NCBI RefSeq assembly: GCF_000346485.2
Contig: NZ_KQ976354.1
Coordinates: forward strand, 5,042,436 to 5,106,435
Reading direction: 5' to 3'
Source: Scytonema hofmannii PCC 7110
Lineage (GTDB): Bacteria; Cyanobacteriota; Cyanobacteriia; Cyanobacteriales; Nostocaceae
DNA length: 64,000 nt
The notes below the pieces were generated by a model. It did not search any database. It saw only the letters and a program-made list of their open reading frames with translations, and was not told where the DNA came from. Each line of letters opens with the position of its first letter. Position 1 is the stretch's first letter. Below, one piece after another: positions 15,868 through 25,272 of this stretch. Made by a program: the position numbers and the translations under genes.

Positions 15868-18800
15868 ATGAACTTTGAGGAAGCGTTGGAAGTTGCTGAT
15901 GAAGCCGTGTTCCTGAATGTAGGAAGAAGGTTGAGTCATGTAGAAATCACTATCCTCAAAGGCTCTTGGGAGAATCTAACCTACGAGAAAATCGCTTCTG
16001 AAGCCAGTTACTCGGTAGCATACGTAAAGCAACATGTGGGTCCCGATCTCTGGAAGTTGCTTACCGAAGCACTGGGCGAGAAAGTCAGTAAAAGCAACTT
16101 TCGCTCGGCTCTAGAGCGCCAATGGCGCAAATCTAAGAACGCAGAGGGAGTGGGGGGAACTCTAGAAAATTCCATCCAAAATTCAAACCCCCCTTTTTCC
16201 CCCCTTGCCAAGGGGGGATTAAAGGGGGGTGCTCCCCTTGCTAATGAGGAATTTCACAGGGGTGCAGACTGGGGAGAACAGATAGATGTCTCTATGTTCT
16301 ACGGACGCACAGCAGAACTCAACATACTAGAACAATGGCTGATAAACGATCGCTGTCGATTGGTAGCACTATTGGGAATGGGGGGAATTGGAAAAACTTC
16401 TATTGCAGCCAAGCTAGCGCAACAAATTCAAGGATCGTTTGAGTACGTTATCTGGCGAAGTCTCCACAATTCCCCGCCACTTTTTGAAATCCTTGCTACC
16501 TTGATTCAATTTTTCTCCAACTTGGAGGTTTCAGAAAATGACTTACCAAAAAGCCTCAACAGTAGAATCTCGCTACTGATTGAGTATTTACTCAAACACC
16601 GCTGTCTTATAGTACTTGATAATACTGAAACCATTTTGCGGAGTGGCGATCGCGCAGGATTCTATCGAGAAGGCTATGAGGATTATGGATTACTCATCAA
16701 ACGGGTGGGTCAAGAAATTCATCAAAGTTGCTTGATATTAACATCTCGAGAAAAACCCAAAGAGGTAGCATCACTTGAAGGACAAGCTCTCCCTGTTCGT
16801 TCATTACAACTGGGTGGTGTAGAGGCGGTAGCAGGACAAAAAATTTTGGAAGTTAAGGGGATCGGTGGCTCAAAGTCAGAATTGACAACATTAGTCGAGC
16901 ATTATGCAGGTAACGTCTTAGCCTTAAAGATAGTTGCAACGACGATACTAGATCTTTTTAATGGTGATGTTTCTGAATTTCTCAGACAAGAGACAGCTGT
17001 CTTTGGTAGCATTCGCGAGCTTTTAGACCAGCAGTTTTCACGCTTATCAGATTTAGAAAAGGACATCATGTACTGGCTGGCAATTAATCGCGAGCCAATT
17101 TCATTATCACAGTTACGAGAAGATATCGTATTACCAATACCACTACCAAAATTACTGGATGCTCTAGAGTCTTTAGTACAGCGATCGCTACTCGAGAAGA
17201 ATACACTGATGAAAAACCCAGTATCACTCTTCACACTTCAACCCGTGTTAATGGAGTATGTGACCAATCAATTGGTAGAGCAAGTTTGCCAAGAAATTGC
17301 AACGCAAAATATTACGCTTTTTAGAAGCCATGCTCTGATTAAGACGACTGCAAAAGATTATGTACGGCAAACTCAAATTCGCCTCATCCTTGAACCAGTG
17401 ATTCACGGTCTACTAACGGATTTGAGAAGCAAAAAAGATATTGAAGAAAAGCTGACTCAAATTATAACCAAGCTGCAAGAAGAATCTCCTTTAGAACTAG
17501 GGTATACGGGGGGAAATGTTTTCAATCTACTCAAGCAACTGGAGACCGATCTAAGCGGCTATGATTTCTCGTACCTAAATATTTGGCAAGCAGATTTACG
17601 AAGTGTAGAATTGCACAATGTAAATCTTGCTCATGCCAATTTGACTAAGTTGGCTTTTGTTGAAAGTTGCGGAGCGATTTTATCAGTCACCTTTAGTCCT
17701 AATGGTACGCTTCTGGCTGCAGGAGATACAAATGGTGAGATTCACTTGTACCAAGTTGCAGATGGTCAACAATTGCTTATTTGCAAAGGACATAAAGGTT
17801 GGGTTTGGTCGGTTTGCTTCAGTCCTGATGGTAAGACGCTTGCTAGTGGAAGTGAAGACCAAACAATTAAGCTATGGGATACCAGCAACGGTTGCTGTCT
17901 GAGAAATTTAGCAGCTCATAGCGGTACAGTATTCTCAGTTGCCTTCAGCCCTGATGGTGATACCTTAGCAAGCGGTAGTGAAGATAACACGGTAAAGTTA
18001 TGGAACGTAAGTACTGGTCAGGTTTATAAAAATCTCACAGGACACACCAACTGGGTATTCTCTGTCGTCTTTAGCCCGGATGGCTGTACTCTGGCAAGTG
18101 GTAGTCATGACTCCACTATCAAGCTGTGGGATACCCGTACTGGTCAACTCCTCAACACTCTACACGGTCACACAAAGCGAGTACAGTCAGTAGCTTACTC
18201 TCCGAAAAACAGTCACATCCTAGCAAGCGCCAGTGATGACCATACCGTAAAGTTGTGGGATACAAGTACTGGTGAATGCCTCAAAACTTTACAGGGACAT
18301 AGTAGTGGGCTTTGGTCAATTGCCTTTAGTCCGGATGGTCGGGTATTAGCGAGTAGCAGTAATGACCAAACAGTCAGGCTTTGGGATTGTCGCACTAACC
18401 AATGCTTCCGCATATTGGCACAGCATAGTAATCGGGTATTGTCAGTTGCCTTTAGTCCTCAAGGTACTATACTTGCTAGCGGCACTTTCGACCAAGAAAT
18501 AAAAATTTGGGAGGTAGAGAGTGGTCACTGTCTCAAGACCATACAAGGTTACGCCAATTGGGTATTTTCGGTAAGATTCAGTCCTCAAGGTACTACGCTC
18601 GCTAGCGGTACTAATGATGGCAAGGTGAGGTTATGGAACAGCAGTACAGGTCAATGTTTTAAAACTTTGAAGGGGCATAGTAATAAGGTATGGTCAATAA
18701 CTTTCAGTCCAGATGAAAATATCCTTGCCAGTAGTAGTGATGACCAAACAGTGAAACTGTGGAATATCAGCACAGGTCGATGTTTCAAGACTTTGCAAGG

Positions 18801-19548
18801 TCACACTGGTGGAGTCCTAGCAGTTGCTTTTAGCCCTACGAGTCAGGTTCTTGCTAGTGGCGGTGAAGACCAAGCAGTCAAATTATGGGATATCAGCACG
18901 GGTAAATCCTTCAAAACTCTGCAAGGGCATTCTAACCGCATATTTACCGTCGCTTTCAGTGTAGACGATCGCATTCTAGCAAGTGGTAGTGATGACCATA
19001 CAGTGAAATTATGGGATATCCACACAGGTCAATGTCTTAAAACTTTACAAGGGCACACCAATCGAATATATTCAATTGCATTTAGCCCTAATGGTTTCAT
19101 TCTGGCAAGTGCCAGTGAAGATAAGACATTGAAACTATGGGATATCCGTACAGGTGAGTGCTTGAAAACTTTGCAAGGACACACGGGTTGGGTTCGGTCA
19201 GTTACCTTCAGTCCTGATTGTCAGGTATTAGCAAGTAGCAGTGATGACCACACAGTAAGACTGTGGTATGTGAGCACGGGTGAATGTCTCAAAATTTTGC
19301 AGGGACACACGGGTTGGGTTTGGTCAGTGACTTTCAGCCCAAAAGGTGATGCGATCGCTAGTGGTAGCCATGATGGCAGTATTAAACTTTGGGATGTCTT
19401 GACGGGTTATTGCGTCCAAACTCTTAAAGACAAAAGACCTTACGAGGGTATGAATATCACTGGCGTTACAGGTCTAAATGAGGCAACTGTTGAAACTCTG
19501 AAAGCTTTGGGAGCAGTTGAATCTTATCCTAGTGGTCCACCACATTGA
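15868..19548 (+). CDS. HTH/NB-ARC STAND protein with 14 WD40 repeats
   Basis: Domains in order: an N-terminal HTH-like domain of the vMAP type found in cyanobacterial receptor-like proteins ([20 protein letters not shown], residues 22-41, through [13 protein letters not shown]); a repeat-derived Pro/Gly linker; an NB-ARC-type P-loop ([11 protein letters not shown], ~residue 170) with LIVLDNTE as Walker B; a winged-helix region; a short pentapeptide-like stretch ([17 protein letters not shown]); and from about residue 600 fourteen WD40 repeats, enough for two seven-bladed propellers. The C-terminal tail [20 protein letters not shown] is typical of this protein class. Such STAND proteins are thought to oligomerise when the propeller senses a ligand. 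No separate effector domain is visible apart from the HTH. It is monocistronic. Confidence 0.9.
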   Translation: MNFEEALEVADEAVFLNVGRRLSHVEITILKGSWENLTYEKIASEASYSVAYVKQHVGPDLWKLLTEALGEKVSKSNFRSALERQWRKSKNAEGVGGTLENSIQNSNPPFSPLAKGGLKGGAPLANEEFHRGADWGEQIDVSMFYGRTAELNILEQWLINDRCRLVALLGMGGIGKTSIAAKLAQQIQGSFEYVIWRSLHNSPPLFEILATLIQFFSNLEVSENDLPKSLNSRISLLIEYLLKHRCLIVLDNTETILRSGDRAGFYREGYEDYGLLIKRVGQEIHQSCLILTSREKPKEVASLEGQALPVRSLQLGGVEAVAGQKILEVKGIGGSKSELTTLVEHYAGNVLALKIVATTILDLFNGDVSEFLRQETAVFGSIRELLDQQFSRLSDLEKDIMYWLAINREPISLSQLREDIVLPIPLPKLLDALESLVQRSLLEKNTLMKNPVSLFTLQPVLMEYVTNQLVEQVCQEIATQNITLFRSHALIKTTAKDYVRQTQIRLILEPVIHGLLTDLRSKKDIEEKLTQIITKLQEESPLELGYTGGNVFNLLKQLETDLSGYDFSYLNIWQADLRSVELHNVNLAHANLTKLAFVESCGAILSVTFSPNGTLLAAGDTNGEIHLYQVADGQQLLICKGHKGWVWSVCFSPDGKTLASGSEDQTIKLWDTSNGCCLRNLAAHSGTVFSVAFSPDGDTLASGSEDNTVKLWNVSTGQVYKNLTGHTNWVFSVVFSPDGCTLASGSHDSTIKLWDTRTGQLLNTLHGHTKRVQSVAYSPKNSHILASASDDHTVKLWDTSTGECLKTLQGHSSGLWSIAFSPDGRVLASSSNDQTVRLWDCRTNQCFRILAQHSNRVLSVAFSPQGTILASGTFDQEIKIWEVESGHCLKTIQGYANWVFSVRFSPQGTTLASGTNDGKVRLWNSSTGQCFKTLKGHSNKVWSITFSPDENILASSSDDQTVKLWNISTGRCFKTLQGHTGGVLAVAFSPTSQVLASGGEDQAVKLWDISTGKSFKTLQGHSNRIFTVAFSVDDRILASGSDDHTVKLWDIHTGQCLKTLQGHTNRIYSIAFSPNGFILASASEDKTLKLWDIRTGECLKTLQGHTGWVRSVTFSPDCQVLASSSDDHTVRLWYVSTGECLKILQGHTGWVWSVTFSPKGDAIASGSHDGSIKLWDVLTGYCVQTLKDKRPYEGMNITGVTGLNEATVETLKALGAVESYPSGPPH
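16188..16229. repeat. Poly-C/poly-G palindromic repeat inside the NB-ARC-WD40 gene
   Basis: Blocks of six C residues (twice) pair with blocks of six G residues (twice) around CTTGCCAAG. The same kind of repeat occurs non-coding at 40259-40288. Here it is read in frame as [14 protein letters not shown], so it has become a linker between the HTH and NTPase domains without breaking the gene. Confidence 0.7.
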
Positions 19549-19712
19549 ATTTGAGAGGTGATTTAAAAAACCGCAAAGACGCAAAGAGCGCGAAGGAAGA
19601 CAAGGAGAGAATAAGCCTAAGAATGGTTTGAACCAATTTGAAGCAGTCTTTAAGCGGACACGATATTATTAGACATCTCCAGAAATTAATTATGCATTAC
19701 CCGAAAGTTTTG

Positions 19713-19740
19713 GTAGGGGCGCAAGGCATTGCGCCCTTAC
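19713..19740. repeat. GTAGGGGCGCAA palindromic repeat
   Basis: GTAGGGGCGCAA and TTGCGCCCTTAC flank a GGCA centre, giving an almost perfect hairpin. A second copy is at 63181-63222. This is a widespread short palindrome in filamentous cyanobacteria. Confidence 0.7.
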
Positions 19741-19758
19741 ATCTTTTCCACCAGATGT

Positions 19759-20078
19759 CTATTCCATATCTTCAATTTCCACAGAAACTCCTTCCAACTC
19801 GCTTCCAACTGTTCAATAGTTGGTAATTCTGCTTGTAACTCTTTTGGCATTGTTTTTAATTTTGTCTAAAATGACGCAGTTATGAAACCAAGGAATTTGT
19901 GCAGCAACCAGCTGCACAAATTCTTCATCAGGGTAAGCCTCAGCAAAAGTTCGCATATACTTAAGATTACGTGCTGAAAAACCCGCTTTATCTGGAAAAG
20001 CAGCTTTTAAATCTTTGGCAAGACGTTCGATAACTTTTGCACCCCATCCTTGTTGTTGCTGTCGTGTTAAAAACTGTT
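19759..20078 (-). pseudogene. DUF1016 (YhcG-type) gene with its middle deleted
   Basis: The first frame reads QQQGWGAKVIERLAKDLKAA, then GFSARNLKYMRTFAEAYPDE and QIPWFHNCVILDKIK. This is the well-known N-terminal domain of DUF1016/YhcG nucleases. Directly after it, in a shifted frame, comes MPKELQAELPTIEQLEA, which looks like the extreme C-terminal tail of the same family, then a stop. The PD-(D/E)xK nuclease domain that should lie between is missing. The start codon side is cut off by the WD40-gene tail at 20073. It is a dead remnant. Confidence 0.65.
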
Positions 20079-20132
20079 GAAACCCTAAAAGCTTTGGGAG
20101 CGGTTGAATCTTATTCTAGCTTTGATGATTGA
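20073..20132 (+). pseudogene. Duplicated 3' end of an NB-ARC-WD40 gene
   Basis: The frame reads [19 protein letters not shown] then TGA. The DNA at 20072-20119 matches 19485-19532, the tail of the intact NB-ARC-WD40 gene, at 44 of 48 positions. Only the last 20 codons remain. It shows that a second related gene once ended here, and it now overlaps the end of the KAS III-like gene on the other strand. Confidence 0.75.
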
Positions 20133-21232
20133 GATTCTTTGAGGGGAGGGCAAGGATAAGGACCCAATGCAACATCGCCCCAGCGCATGACAGTCGCACC
20201 AGCATTGGATACCGAGCCAATGGTATAGAGAAGAACCAAGTCGTTTTCGTGAATTTTGCCCAATTTTGCAGCGTGGTATAGATTACTAAGAGGCAGTACT
20301 GGTCCAATGTTTCCATACTGAGGATAAAGGTTGATTGTACGTTCCATCTCAATGCCTAATGCACGCGCACAAAGGCTTGCATACCAAGCTGTGGGTGTAT
20401 TGAATGCAAAAAAGTTTATTTGATCTAAGGTCACACCCGCAGCAGCAACAGCACCTTCACAGCATGTCCGTATAGAAGGTACAGCCATGTTGCTGAGGAC
20501 TTTGTTTGCGTTCTTCCCTGTCCTTAGGAAAATCCGCTCCTGACCCCAAGCATCTTGTGTAAGTTCGCTAAAGAAAGCACCACAAGTCTCGGCGGTATGA
20601 ACAATTTTAGTGCCAAGAATTCCCTGGTTTGATTCTAGCGAACTGACGACAAAAGCTCCTGCACCATCGCCAGTAAACCAGGAGAGGGTATCAGTTTCCT
20701 CAATAAAGCGAGAATATGTACATGAGAGAACCACCAATACATTACGGTATTCTCCCGCCCGCACTAATGCACCGGCAGTTTGGAGTGCAACTATAGCATT
20801 TGAGCACATGGAATCTAGATTCCATGCAGCACCAGTCAGACCTAATTGAGCAGCAAGTGCGGCTGCATTACCAGGTACGATTTGCTCTGCAATTAGCGAA
20901 GCAACAATCATGAGGTCAATTTCGTGGGGAAAAAGCTGAGCGGCTTCAAGGGCATCTTTTGCCGCCTTATACTCTAGTGTCAGCGAAGATTCGTCTGAAC
21001 CAAGTACTCTCCGTTCAATGGTACCACGAAAGGGGTCTTGAAGATAGGGCATCATTTCTTGGTCAAATTCGTTGCTGGGGGCTGAGCTAGCAAGCGAAAA
21101 CAGCCTCGCTAAACTTTTTTGCTCAGCAGTAGCAATCATATCGGGGTATTTTTCTCTGTAGTAATCGTTTGTACGCTTGATGCAAGGCATGCTTAATGCA
21201 AGCGAGCGAATACCGACTGGCTGGTATACCAT
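20111..21232 (-). CDS. KAS III-like (FabH-type) condensing enzyme or acyltransferase
   Basis: The thiolase fold is clear: LTGAAWNLDSMCSNAIVALQ places the nucleophile at Cys143, with FTGDGAGAFVVSS as the central glycine strand and YPQYGNIGPVLP giving the usual Asn (Asn308). At the position of the FabH His (HQAN motif) the sequence reads FNTPTAW, so the His is replaced by Asn278. Loss of that His argues against malonyl-ACP decarboxylation and for acyl transfer. Length (373) is slightly above FabH. An AGGAG Shine-Dalgarno precedes the ATG. It follows the ThDP-enzyme gene by 34 bp, so they form an operon. KAS III-like acyltransferases working with an acyloin-forming ThDP enzyme are known from xenocyloin biosynthesis; the parallel here is inference. 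Confidence 0.82.
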   Translation of the reverse strand: MVYQPVGIRSLALSMPCIKRTNDYYREKYPDMIATAEQKSLARLFSLASSAPSNEFDQEMMPYLQDPFRGTIERRVLGSDESSLTLEYKAAKDALEAAQLFPHEIDLMIVASLIAEQIVPGNAAALAAQLGLTGAAWNLDSMCSNAIVALQTAGALVRAGEYRNVLVVLSCTYSRFIEETDTLSWFTGDGAGAFVVSSLESNQGILGTKIVHTAETCGAFFSELTQDAWGQERIFLRTGKNANKVLSNMAVPSIRTCCEGAVAAAGVTLDQINFFAFNTPTAWYASLCARALGIEMERTINLYPQYGNIGPVLPLSNLYHAAKLGKIHENDLVLLYTIGSVSNAGATVMRWGDVALGPYPCPPLKESQSSKLE

Positions 21233-21267
21233 GATAAATCTCCTTTCAAGAATTTGTGAGAAATTTG

Positions 21268-23133
21268 TTAGGAATTTGTAGCGCCTTGGGAAATCAAACT
21301 TTGAATACGACCTCCGATGGGTGCTAGTTGAGTTGGATCGATAATGAAGTCAACAACAACCGGACTCTTTGAGTTCATCGCTTTCTCTAATGCTGCTTGT
21401 ATCTCAGACTCTCTTTCAACACGGATACCCGTGGCTCCCAAACCACAAGCAATTTTGGCAAAATCCGCTTGGGCGATCGCTGTATCCATACCCTCGTAAC
21501 CCTGCATATTCAAGCCTTGAGCGCACATATTGTAACGCCCGTCATTTAGTACAATCCAAACAGCAGGAATTTGGTAACTTACAGCTGTACTGACCTCATT
21601 GTTCATAAGCATCGCACCATCCCCAACAATCGTCACCGCTTTACCGTGATGGGCGATCGCAGCACCAACAACGCCTGTGGTCATATGACCCATAGATGAA
21701 AACCCTGTACTGACTCGAAAACGACCTGGTTGAGTAAATCGCAGTAGGTGAATTGCCCAAGCAAATGAGTTTCCTCCCTCAGCCATAACCACAGCATCGC
21801 TTCCCTCGACAATAATCTGTTGGATAGCATTCATCAGTACTTCCGGTCGCACCTGACTGTGTGAGCGTGGATTGATAACATGACGCTTGGGTTGCGATCG
21901 CGATCTGGTCTTTGACTGATTTTGCTCCTCGCTTAAGTGCTTTAGCAACTCCTTGACAAACAATCTTACATCAGACTGAATTGCAAAGGTCTCGGCAAAT
22001 GGATATGCACTTCCAGGAACCTGTGGGTCGATGTCAATATGCACAAGACCTTGGGAAGGTATCATTGCAGGATTCCAAAAAGAGGTAAATTCACCAAGGC
22101 GTGTTCCCAAGACTAGCGTTCGTACAGGACGGTACTCTCGCATATATTCTAAAACCGACTTATGCCCAGCAAAGCCTGTAACGCCCACAAATTGAGGATG
22201 ATTCTCAGGAAAAATCCCCTTGCCTCGTGGCGAACACATCACCATAGCTTTCGTTCTCTCAGCAAGTTGGCGAATTTCTGCTGCTGCAAAGCGAGCACCA
22301 AAGCCAACCCAAATGGCAAATGGTTCTTGTGATAACAAGTCTGCACATTTTGAAATGGTTTCTTCAGTGGCGATCGCAGAAGCAAAAAACAAACTGACCT
22401 GTGGTAAGGACGTATTGACTGAGCTTGTTTGAATATTGGTTGGGATACTTAAGTGGGCGACAAAGCCGCCTAATTGGGTTAAGCCTCTCGCTAGCCGTTG
22501 ACAGATTTGTGGGAGTTCATCACCGGATTCAAGAGTAGCCGCGTAATGAAATAATGGTTCTTTTGTAAAGATACCCGTGCTAGGCATCGTATAAGTGCTG
22601 GTTTCTTGGAGAGACCATCGACCGCGCTGCGATGTTGAGGTGGAAGCAGAGAGAAAAATGACCTTCGCCCCTTCCCAACGAGCAGCAAATAGCCCAGTTA
22701 ACGCATTCGTGATTCCCGGACCAGTGGTGGTGAATACTACGACGGGGCGATCGCTAACAAAGTATGCTTCAGTGGCTGCAAAAGCGGCTCCTACTTCATG
22801 ACGAAAGTGAAAAACCCGAATTGAGCTATGTTGCAAAGCATGCCACAGTGGTACAATTGCTCCCCCCGATACACCAAATGCATATTGCACTCCCATGTTT
22901 TCCAGCATCTTGACTATTGCAAAGGCTACTGAGACAGATACAAAGTCCGATTGTAGATTTAGCTGGTTATTCGTAACAGGCGAGGGGGTTAAAGATGACT
23001 GAGTTGGAGTGAAAATATCAGACCCGGATTCATAATTTAGGACACTGTTCCGATCTGGTGTGAACTTCCTTTGAGTATGAAGTTTTTCCTTTTTCGCCTT
23101 ACTTTTGTTGATAGGAAAAGATTTAGCGCTCAT
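21268..23133 (-). CDS. ThDP-dependent enzyme, acetolactate-synthase-like
   Basis: After a ~65-residue polar N-terminal extension come the three domains of the AHAS/pyruvate-decarboxylase group. The PYR domain has the cofactor-activating Glu113 (FHFRHEVGAAFAATEAYF). The central domain follows. The PP domain has the GDG...N magnesium-ThDP motif (VGDGAMLMNNE to LNDGRYN, spacing ~28). Length without the extension (~555) matches acetolactate synthase. The neighbourhood is not branched-chain amino-acid synthesis but a KAS III-like enzyme co-transcribed 34 bp downstream. That suggests a secondary-metabolism carboligase making an acyloin or alpha-hydroxy ketone. Scytonemin ScyA is another cyanobacterial enzyme of this class, but no other scy genes are seen. 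Confidence 0.87.
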   Translation of the reverse strand: MSAKSFPINKSKAKKEKLHTQRKFTPDRNSVLNYESGSDIFTPTQSSLTPSPVTNNQLNLQSDFVSVSVAFAIVKMLENMGVQYAFGVSGGAIVPLWHALQHSSIRVFHFRHEVGAAFAATEAYFVSDRPVVVFTTTGPGITNALTGLFAARWEGAKVIFLSASTSTSQRGRWSLQETSTYTMPSTGIFTKEPLFHYAATLESGDELPQICQRLARGLTQLGGFVAHLSIPTNIQTSSVNTSLPQVSLFFASAIATEETISKCADLLSQEPFAIWVGFGARFAAAEIRQLAERTKAMVMCSPRGKGIFPENHPQFVGVTGFAGHKSVLEYMREYRPVRTLVLGTRLGEFTSFWNPAMIPSQGLVHIDIDPQVPGSAYPFAETFAIQSDVRLFVKELLKHLSEEQNQSKTRSRSQPKRHVINPRSHSQVRPEVLMNAIQQIIVEGSDAVVMAEGGNSFAWAIHLLRFTQPGRFRVSTGFSSMGHMTTGVVGAAIAHHGKAVTIVGDGAMLMNNEVSTAVSYQIPAVWIVLNDGRYNMCAQGLNMQGYEGMDTAIAQADFAKIACGLGATGIRVERESEIQAALEKAMNSKSPVVVDFIIDPTQLAPIGGRIQSLISQGATNS

Positions 23134-23186
23134 AAATTAAAAAAGTAAATAAGTGTGCTACCAGTACCCACTTTAATCATTGGGTA

Positions 23187-23310
23187 TTACAAAGGTGTAC
23201 CAAAAACTTGTGTCCAGTAGTGTGTGTAATTAAAGTTGCCCCTATCATTAGCGAAGAAGTAGTAACCAACCCCAATTTCCTTGTAATCTGGATTCAGGTT
23301 GAGTATTAGT
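23187..23310 (-). pseudogene. C-terminal relic of a CAP/SCP-domain protein
   Basis: The minus strand reads NPDYKEIGVGYYFFANDRGN and then FNYTHYWTQVFGTPL with a stop. This is the closing signature of bacterial CAP (SCP/PR-1-like) domains. Upstream the frame is lost after a few codons, so the rest of the gene is deleted. Confidence 0.65.
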
Positions 23311-23967
23311 GAGTTCTACAATGCGATAGATAAAGTTGCGATTCATGGTCAAAAACCTCTTAACGTTGAGAAATGATATGAGTGATTTAGTCAGTCATGG
23401 CGTTTGAAGACTAAGTAATTAAAAGAAAGAAGATTAGTATGAAAGAGTCTTCAAAAGAAATAAAACCCTCCGAACGCAAACCATTTTTAATTACTGTTCT
23501 GAAGAGTCACATTTATACATAGATTCAGGTTTTTTCAACCTATACACTCCCGGTTCAACCATTTTTTTATAAGTTAGGAAAAATAGAAAGAAATAATGCC
23601 AATTCTCTAAGAGGATGTTTTAAATTCCTCAACCTGCTGCTGGGAATTGCTCTACACTTTAAGGACGTGGGACTTTGGGCGATGATTTTAATCGATAATG
23701 TACAATGCCTGCAAGCCAGAATCAAGGCGTGCAGGCATCTAAAGTTGAGTTGAGATAATGTCGTCTCAAAAAGTGCTATGTTGAGCAAACTGGCGTGATG
23801 GGGTCATCGCTTGTGTCAAGATGTGAGTAAACTTCTATTTACCTTACGCAAGTGTATAGGTCGATTGGACTTGAACTTATTTACAAGTAGAAGCAAGAAA
23901 AACAAGCAATTAGCTTGGGTTCCTCCTTCTGCTCAAAAGAACATCACACCATCAAAAAAACATTTCT
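23311..23967. other. Long intergenic stretch, no intact gene
   Basis: It holds a TGCCTGCA...TGCAGGCA hairpin at about 23706-23737. A following ~60-bp block (about 23728-23780) resembles the block at about 25212-25265 downstream of the CHAT-WD40 gene. An AT-rich 5' region before the small secreted ORF follows. Nothing else is recognisable. Confidence 0.4.
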
Positions 23968-24240
23968 ATGAGCATCAAACCTGATTTGCGACAAAGTTTC
24001 ATGACTCAATTGCTGAAAACAACGTCATTCACACGAACAATCAGCAAATCTTTTGCTATCGGACTAGTGGTGTGTTCGGCTTTAAGTGTATCATTTTTAT
24101 CATCTAAATCTAGCTACGCCTACAGCGCCTTTAAAAATAACGATTATTATATCGCACAAACAAAGCAAAACCCCACTCAGACCACGTTTAATGGCTATGG
24201 TGTTGGTAGTTCACTTTTTAATTCCGATAGCTTGACATAG
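23968..24240 (+). CDS. Small secreted protein, probably truncated
   Basis: A hydrophobic stretch FAIGLVVCSALSVSFLSS at about residues 30-47, then SYAYSA, reads as a signal peptide if translation starts at residue 12 (MTQLLKTTSF). The ~40-residue mature part is polar (AFKNNDYYIAQTKQNP) and ends inside the relic of a WD40-gene tail (24235-24303). The original C-terminus is therefore probably lost. No family is recognised and no strong Shine-Dalgarno is seen. Confidence 0.4.
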   Translation: MSIKPDLRQSFMTQLLKTTSFTRTISKSFAIGLVVCSALSVSFLSSKSSYAYSAFKNNDYYIAQTKQNPTQTTFNGYGVGSSLFNSDSLT

Positions 24241-24303
24241 AGTGCGATCGCTCTCACTAACATCAGGATTAGTTTTGAGATAATCGCGCACCTAATTGTC
24301 ACC
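24235..24303 (-). pseudogene. 3' relic of a second CHAT-WD40 gene
   Basis: The minus strand reads G-D-N-stop, then VRDYLKTNPDVSESDRTLC. The intact protein at 25273-29940 ends GCNWVSDYLKNNPHVNSSDR and then RLC. At most positions the residues agree, and a Trp codon has become TAG. Only this tail of about 23 codons survives, about 1 kb downstream of the intact gene and in the same orientation. Confidence 0.7.
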
Positions 24304-24305
24304 AT

Positions 24306-25157
24306 ATGCCATTACCTTATTCCGTTGTGCCAACCACTGCCAATTGTCGTTTCAGTGACATCTCTATGGCTACTTCAAATCAACCAATTGTTGCTAAAAA
24401 ACTAATGACCAAAAGTATCTTTGCAAGTAAAACAATCTGGAGGACAGTTTTAGCAGGAGTAGTATATTTAGCTCCACTTACTGTACTCGAATTTGGGATG
24501 ATGCAAGTCATTCCTTCTATGTTCAATCCGCTCCCAGCAGAGGCAAGCAATAGAAGTTACACAGATATGCTGAATGCACTGGGACGGAGGGAAACAGGAC
24601 AACAAAATCCACGGTACGATAGGGAGGAGGACACAGGTTTGCGTTTTATTGGCAAGTACCAATTTGGAGAAGCGCTACTGATTGACCTTGGCTACTACCA
24701 AGCTAGGTGCGGTTCTTACTACGTTAAAGGTCAACCGGGTCCTACTCGAAATGAATGGAATGACACATGGACAGGAAAGCGCAATGTTCGTAGCCTAGAA
24801 GATTTAAAGAACTCCCGTAATGCCAGTAATGTTCATGTTCAAGAATATATAATTCGTGAAGCTTTTCACATGAATTATGATATTATCAATCAGGAGCTTG
24901 GCAAGCAAGGAAAATCCATAAGAAGCTACATCGGACAATCAATAAGTGGTAGTCAGCCAATCACCCTTTCTGGTCTTCTGGCAGGCGCACACTTAGTAGG
25001 ACCTTGGGGCGTCAAAGATTTTCTGCTCAATGGTACAATCCACAAGGATGAAAATTTCACTACTGTTGTCAAATACATTGATGAGTTTCGCGGTTACAGC
25101 GTAACGGAACAAAACGTGAAGGGGTTCCCATACACACGCAAATATTGCACCCCATAA
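24306..25157 (+). CDS. Secreted lysozyme-like protein, putative muralytic enzyme
   Basis: The N-terminus is long and the true start may be the ATG at 24366 or 24405. A hydrophobic segment (TVLAGVVYLAPLTVLEFGMM) with PLPAEASN after it reads as a signal peptide. The mature protein begins YTDMLNALGRRETGQQNPRY, with a Glu in the place of the catalytic Glu of lysozyme-fold transglycosylases, then FIGKYQFGEALLIDLGYYQ. Later, SGLLAGAHLVGPWGVKDFLLNG resembles the helical C-terminal lobe of such enzymes. I infer peptidoglycan cleavage outside the membrane. No peptidoglycan-binding module is attached. Confidence 0.55.
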   Translation: MPLPYSVVPTTANCRFSDISMATSNQPIVAKKLMTKSIFASKTIWRTVLAGVVYLAPLTVLEFGMMQVIPSMFNPLPAEASNRSYTDMLNALGRRETGQQNPRYDREEDTGLRFIGKYQFGEALLIDLGYYQARCGSYYVKGQPGPTRNEWNDTWTGKRNVRSLEDLKNSRNASNVHVQEYIIREAFHMNYDIINQELGKQGKSIRSYIGQSISGSQPITLSGLLAGAHLVGPWGVKDFLLNGTIHKDENFTTVVKYIDEFRGYSVTEQNVKGFPYTRKYCTP

Positions 25158-25272
25158 ACGCCTCTAAATTTATTTGACAAAATAAATTACCTGCACTGCT
25201 AATCAGATATCGAGTTGTGCAGGCGGCTAAGGTTAGGTTAAGAAAATATCTTTCAAAAAGCGTTACCTCAAG

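Larger units (their letters stand above)
19549..20110. other. Intergenic stretch with repeats and gene relics
   Basis: It holds a degenerate GCAAAGACGCAAAGAGCGCG stretch (common short repeat), the palindrome at 19713-19740, a DUF1016 relic on the minus strand and the duplicated tail of a WD40 gene. Confidence 0.5.

Noticed and set aside
21268-23133. Scytonemin ScyA or branched-chain amino-acid biosynthesis
   Set aside because: No ScyB/ScyC or ilvN/ilvC neighbours; the only co-transcribed gene is the KAS III-like enzyme.
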